Below, in pieces: positions 60,751-64,000 of a stretch of 64,000 bases of DNA. The translations under genes were made by a program, and so were the position numbers. The stretch spans positions 1 through 64,000 of the forward strand of contig JAOPGA020000323.1 of the NCBI GenBank assembly GCA_026419775.2, written 5' to 3'. The number at the start of each line of letters is the position of its first letter. The first letter of the stretch is position 1. This DNA is from Acrasis kona. Its lineage: Eukaryota; Heterolobosea; Eutetramitea; Acrasida; Acrasidae. The notes beneath the pieces were generated by a model, which was not told the DNA's origin, made no database searches, and saw only the letters and a list, made by a program, of their open reading frames with translations.

Positions 60751-61637
60751 TCAACTGAAAATTTGAATAAAAACGGATAAGGTACACACGGAGCGAGGTA
60801 AAGTAGTGATATCAACACCGCAAATATAGCACGGTATAAGAGTGCACATTTCGAGCATATCGAAAGGCAAATACGCTTGCTTGTTATTAAGTAGCAAAGA
60901 GGCATAATTCACATTCCTACGCGCAACGCGACCTAAATAGCGATAACCACGAAGAGCAGGATACTGACCAGCCGAGTCCGCATAATCTCGAAGAGGCACT
61001 TCATGAACTGCATGTAGATCAAATCTAGGAACGTTATTGGCGTCACTAATTGGATCCAAATGATATTGAAAATACGCTTCAGCTGCCGCTCGAAAATCAC
61101 GGTGTTGACGAACATTAGCATCTCATCGAGTAATAATGCGATTGACATAGAGCCAATAGTCGTAAGTGCAATGCAAATCAAGGTGCTCTAGGCGGACATC
61201 ATGGACACTTCGTCAATCACTAATGATTTTAGAGCCGTTAGTCGTTGATTTGTTATCCAAGATGAGTGGTATTTTCCACCTTTGGAAATGTCTAGGAGAT
61301 GGTTTAAAGTACATCCTCCAATGTCAATCGCTGCTATGCCGCTGAACGCGGAGATTCTGAGAGCATTGTGTTGACCTCTGTACTTGGCAGTAAGTGCGTC
61401 TATTATTTTTTTGACTTGAGTCGTGAATACAAATTGTTCATGATTTGAAAACTTACCGACTAGAGATTTGCCCGTACCAGCACAACCAGTGAAAAGTACA
61501 TTTTTTGCAGATTCAACCATGACAAGAACTTCTTGTTGTTCTTTATTAAGCTTTATGCTTTCCCCACTAACTTGTTTTGTGGTTGGATTTGACTGTGGTC
61601 GCCTCTTTCCACTCCAGTAAAAGTAATGATGAGTCAA
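60751..61637 (-). pseudogene. Broken PIF1-family helicase
   Basis: The N-terminus is a clear PIF1 superfamily 1B helicase: LNKEQQEVLVMVESAKNVLF, Walker A TGCAGTGKS, ISAFSGIAAIDIGGCTLNHL and Walker B LVIDEVSMM. A 42-bp intron (61415-61456) is in frame and free of stops. After SMMSA the frame meets TAG (61188). The next PIF1-like residues (EHLD) are one base out of phase and run into non-helicase sequence with a further TGA, then an open stretch to 60751. Motifs III-VI are absent. It is a truncated relic, possibly from a mobile element. Confidence 0.75.
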
Positions 61638-62049
61638 ACCCTTTCATGTTCGATTCTCCCAGACGAACAAAATTATCAAAAAACCATTGACATCGTCAAA
61701 CAATATTTTATTGCCAAAAGATGTTGTCAATATCTTTGCTTAACCACAATTAATTCAAATATCCAATCTTAATCAATCCAAAATAAAGCAATTGCAGAAT
61801 TTATATAGAAGGGGTGTCGCTAGAAAATCAGATCGGTTGTATTATTGCATGCAAAATGACCGGATGGGCTGTTCAAAGAAATGCAAATTGAAAAAAGAAA
61901 CAAAACGTCTGTTCAACTGCAGTGTTTTTTTTCTAATTCTATTTAAAAACTGGGAGTTTGTTCCTGACGTAAAGATTACTCAAAGTAAACACTTGCTGCA
62001 ATTGGTAATTCTAATTTTATTTTAATAAAAATAGTTGTTACAACTTTTT
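61638..62049. other. AT-rich intergenic region
   Basis: 412 bp between the PIF1 relic and the DUF6589-like ORF. No convincing gene. A plus-strand ORF at 61792-62025 is Lys/Phe-rich and looks like chance. Confidence 0.4.
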
Positions 62050-64000
62050 TCAATACTTCGTGTTCGTGGTTACAAGGTCGCGAAGCACTTCGTTGGACAT
62101 TTCGGCATCAAGCGTTGTGGAAACATCATTGCCAATTCTCCTCTGCATAATTCTATGAACAATGGTCTGTACTTTTATTGTTGAAGCATCTAATGATGGT
62201 AGAATGTCACTTCTTGAGTCTGGATTAGTTGAGGACATTGCCCACTTCCAACTATTTTGAGCAAAATTTAACAAATTATACAAAGTAGACAAATGTTCAA
62301 TGCGGAACACGGATATTGGCTCCACATACTTTTGGAACCATCCATTCTTCAGTTCAATAATTGGGATTGCGACATCATCAAATCAAAGTTGTTAGAGTGT
62401 ATCGCTTCAGTTAATTGGATATAAAGCACACCATGCTTTATTAAGAATGTCCACCAAACTTTTTGAATTCCAGTTAATCTTGCACCCCACTGTAGAAATT
62501 GATCATAGGACACCCACTCATCATTCCGCTCTATAGCAGCAGGAACATTGTTTCGGTATAATCTTGTAAAATATACAACCATGCTCTCATATGTTAAAAG
62601 AAGAATTGCGTGTGCTTTACTATAATCCCCTTGTTTGACATCTTTAATATCTTTATCAATACCAAATGTACATGCTAGTTCATTGATACCATGAGACCAA
62701 TAAAGACGAAATATTGCTTGTGCAGTATTCAATAGAATGTGCCAATGACCAGGAACTGGTAATGCCTTACTTTCACATAACTTCTTAATAATACAAGCGT
62801 TCCGGAGACTTCTGTGTGTTTCTTGATCAACAACAACTAAAAAGGGTGATTCTGCCATTATGTTGTTGATTTGATTCTCCATATGTTGTATGATTTTTGT
62901 ATTATCTGTCTCTGATGCTGTAGCTTGGTCAACAACAGATTTATTAATACTAACCCCATGGTAGTCAAAAAACTCTTCATATATTTTCTCTTGGCCAGGA
63001 TGATAATCTTCACTCTCTTGTTCATACATATTGCGATACAAGTTGCGACTAGAGTGTATACTGTCTTTGTTACAAACATACGGCTCTAAATATTTTTTAC
63101 GCACATCATCAAACATCAAACTCTCCTCACCTGACAACTGTAACTTGCTATAGTCTACAATATCAAAATTTGGGTCTGTTTTTGACAAGCTCTGATCTGG
63201 TAGGTTATCTAGTTTAATGTAGCCGTTTGTAACTGTTTTATAACAATAGCGAACAGGATCTTTATTATTTGCAGTCTCTCCTATTAAAGGCCTTTTCAAT
63301 TTAAAATGTTTATTATCATAAATAAACATCAACCTTCCAGCCTCTGCAAGTCCTGTTATAGCAATTGCCTTTCGTTTCAACCACTCAATCACCTCAGCAC
63401 TTTTTTTAGCCCAATCTTGATAATAACTTTTGGTATAACATAGACCTATTCTTGCCAAACCAGCTTGAAACCATTCTGGAATTCCAAGTAAATCCATTAA
63501 CATTGAAGAAACAACTCGAAATTTACTAGTTTGCTTTTGTGCTTGTCGACGTACAGATAACAGTTGCATGCAGATATATAGCATACCAGATTGTTTCTTT
63601 TTAATATAGTTTCTTGCTTCCTCTACAAGTTTACGTCCATATGCATCTAATGTTGAATTTTTGAATTTTTCGACATCTTCCATTTTATTGACACCATACT
63701 CCGTCAAGGTTAAAATTTGTAAAAACAGAAGTAGCAAAGCTGGCATTAACTTTGCATAGTTATCTAGATCTACACCAAATGCACTGGATGTGTCCAAAGG
63801 GCATTTATCAATTTGTGATGCCAACAGAGTTGCCGCTCTAATAATAATGTCAGCATCTGGGATATCTTCAATCTTCTCAATCTTTTTTGAGCACTCTGAG
63901 GTAGGTGTTACAGGAGTTTTTGTTGGAGTAGGACTTTTATCAAAAAATTTAAGTTCTGTTCTACTATGTTGTAAAGGTGAGATTGGCAGGTTCTTTGGAG
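62050..64000 (-). pseudogene. DUF6589-like, probably mobile-element-derived ORF (5' end outside window)
   Basis: A long minus-strand frame, open from the window edge (64000) to 62349, encodes about 550 residues including MFIYDNKHFKLKRPLIGE and FLVVVDQETHRSLRNACII followed by LPVPGHWHILLNTAQAIFRL. These resemble the DNA/RNA-element-associated DUF6589 family (conserved Asp in VDQ and a P-x-P-G-x-x-H motif). The frame stops at 62349. Coding-like sequence continues one base out of phase (IPIIELKNGWFQKYVEPISV) to a stop at 62050, indicating a frameshift. No intron signals fit there. Likely a decaying multicopy element. Confidence 0.55.

Noticed and set aside
1-64000. CRISPR arrays, rRNA genes, bacterial operons, retroviral or LTR-type elements
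   Set aside because: Looked for regular spaced repeats, rRNA signatures and long terminal repeats and saw none; the spliceosomal introns exclude a bacterial origin for the window as a whole.

Overview
The window is nuclear DNA from a free-living unicellular eukaryote. It is AT-rich, uses the standard genetic code and is very gene-dense. About 40 protein genes lie on both strands, often with less than 100 bp between them. Their introns are tiny: I inferred 36 from reading frame and protein homology, nearly all 35-46 bp, with GT/AG ends and often an ACTAA branch-site-like motif 5-15 nt before the acceptor. The gene set includes IFT172 (a cilium-building protein), a Piwi-clade Argonaute, an ADP-dependent glucokinase, two cyclase-like sensor proteins, TMEM115, Exo84 and a secreted intradiol dioxygenase. 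This fits an amoeboflagellate such as a heterolobosean (Naegleria/Acrasis relatives). The lineage is an inference, and the introns look shorter than I would expect for Naegleria.

Layout. 0-3.6 kb: partial aldo-keto reductase, a mitochondrial-looking membrane protein, a secreted intradiol dioxygenase-like protein and V-ATPase subunit F, all on the minus strand. 3.6-10.4 kb: DHX33-like helicase, a coiled-coil protein, tRNA-Gly(TCC) and a receptor-type pseudo-cyclase. 10.5-18 kb: an unknown nuclear-looking protein, a decayed tRNA adenosine deaminase 2 (ADAT2) gene, a multi-pass RING-H2 protein, a MAPKKK-like kinase and TMEM115. 18-29.3 kb: intron-rich EXO84, ADP-glucokinase, a tail-anchored protein and the intronless 5.4-kb IFT172 gene. 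29.4-39.1 kb: Baeyer-Villiger monooxygenase, thiolase, ML-domain lipid-binding protein, DEDDh exonuclease, DUF3825-SH3 protein, nucleoplasmin-like chaperone and a TPR outer-membrane-type protein. 39.2-57.6 kb: helical-repeat protein tail-to-tail with Piwi, class I amidotransferase, SDR, ERMARD-like protein, MHYT-domain pseudo-cyclase, IMP4, SLC17-like transporter, SnoaL-like protein and aldehyde dehydrogenase.

57.7-64 kb differs from the rest. It holds a frameshifted BAHD-type acyltransferase, a 0.5-kb decayed stretch, a gene resembling Crinkler-type nuclease-fold proteins, a broken PIF1 helicase and a frameshifted DUF6589-like ORF running off the window. This looks like an accessory or mobile-element-derived segment.

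The core genes cover unrelated housekeeping functions: secretion and Golgi (EXO84, TMEM115), ribosome biogenesis (IMP4, DHX33-like), cilium assembly (IFT172) and small-RNA silencing (Piwi). They do not form one pathway. The most unusual items are the 7TM MHYT sensor fused to a cyclase domain without catalytic residues, a second receptor-type pseudo-cyclase, the ADAT2 relic missing its active site, and the degenerate mobile-looking right end.
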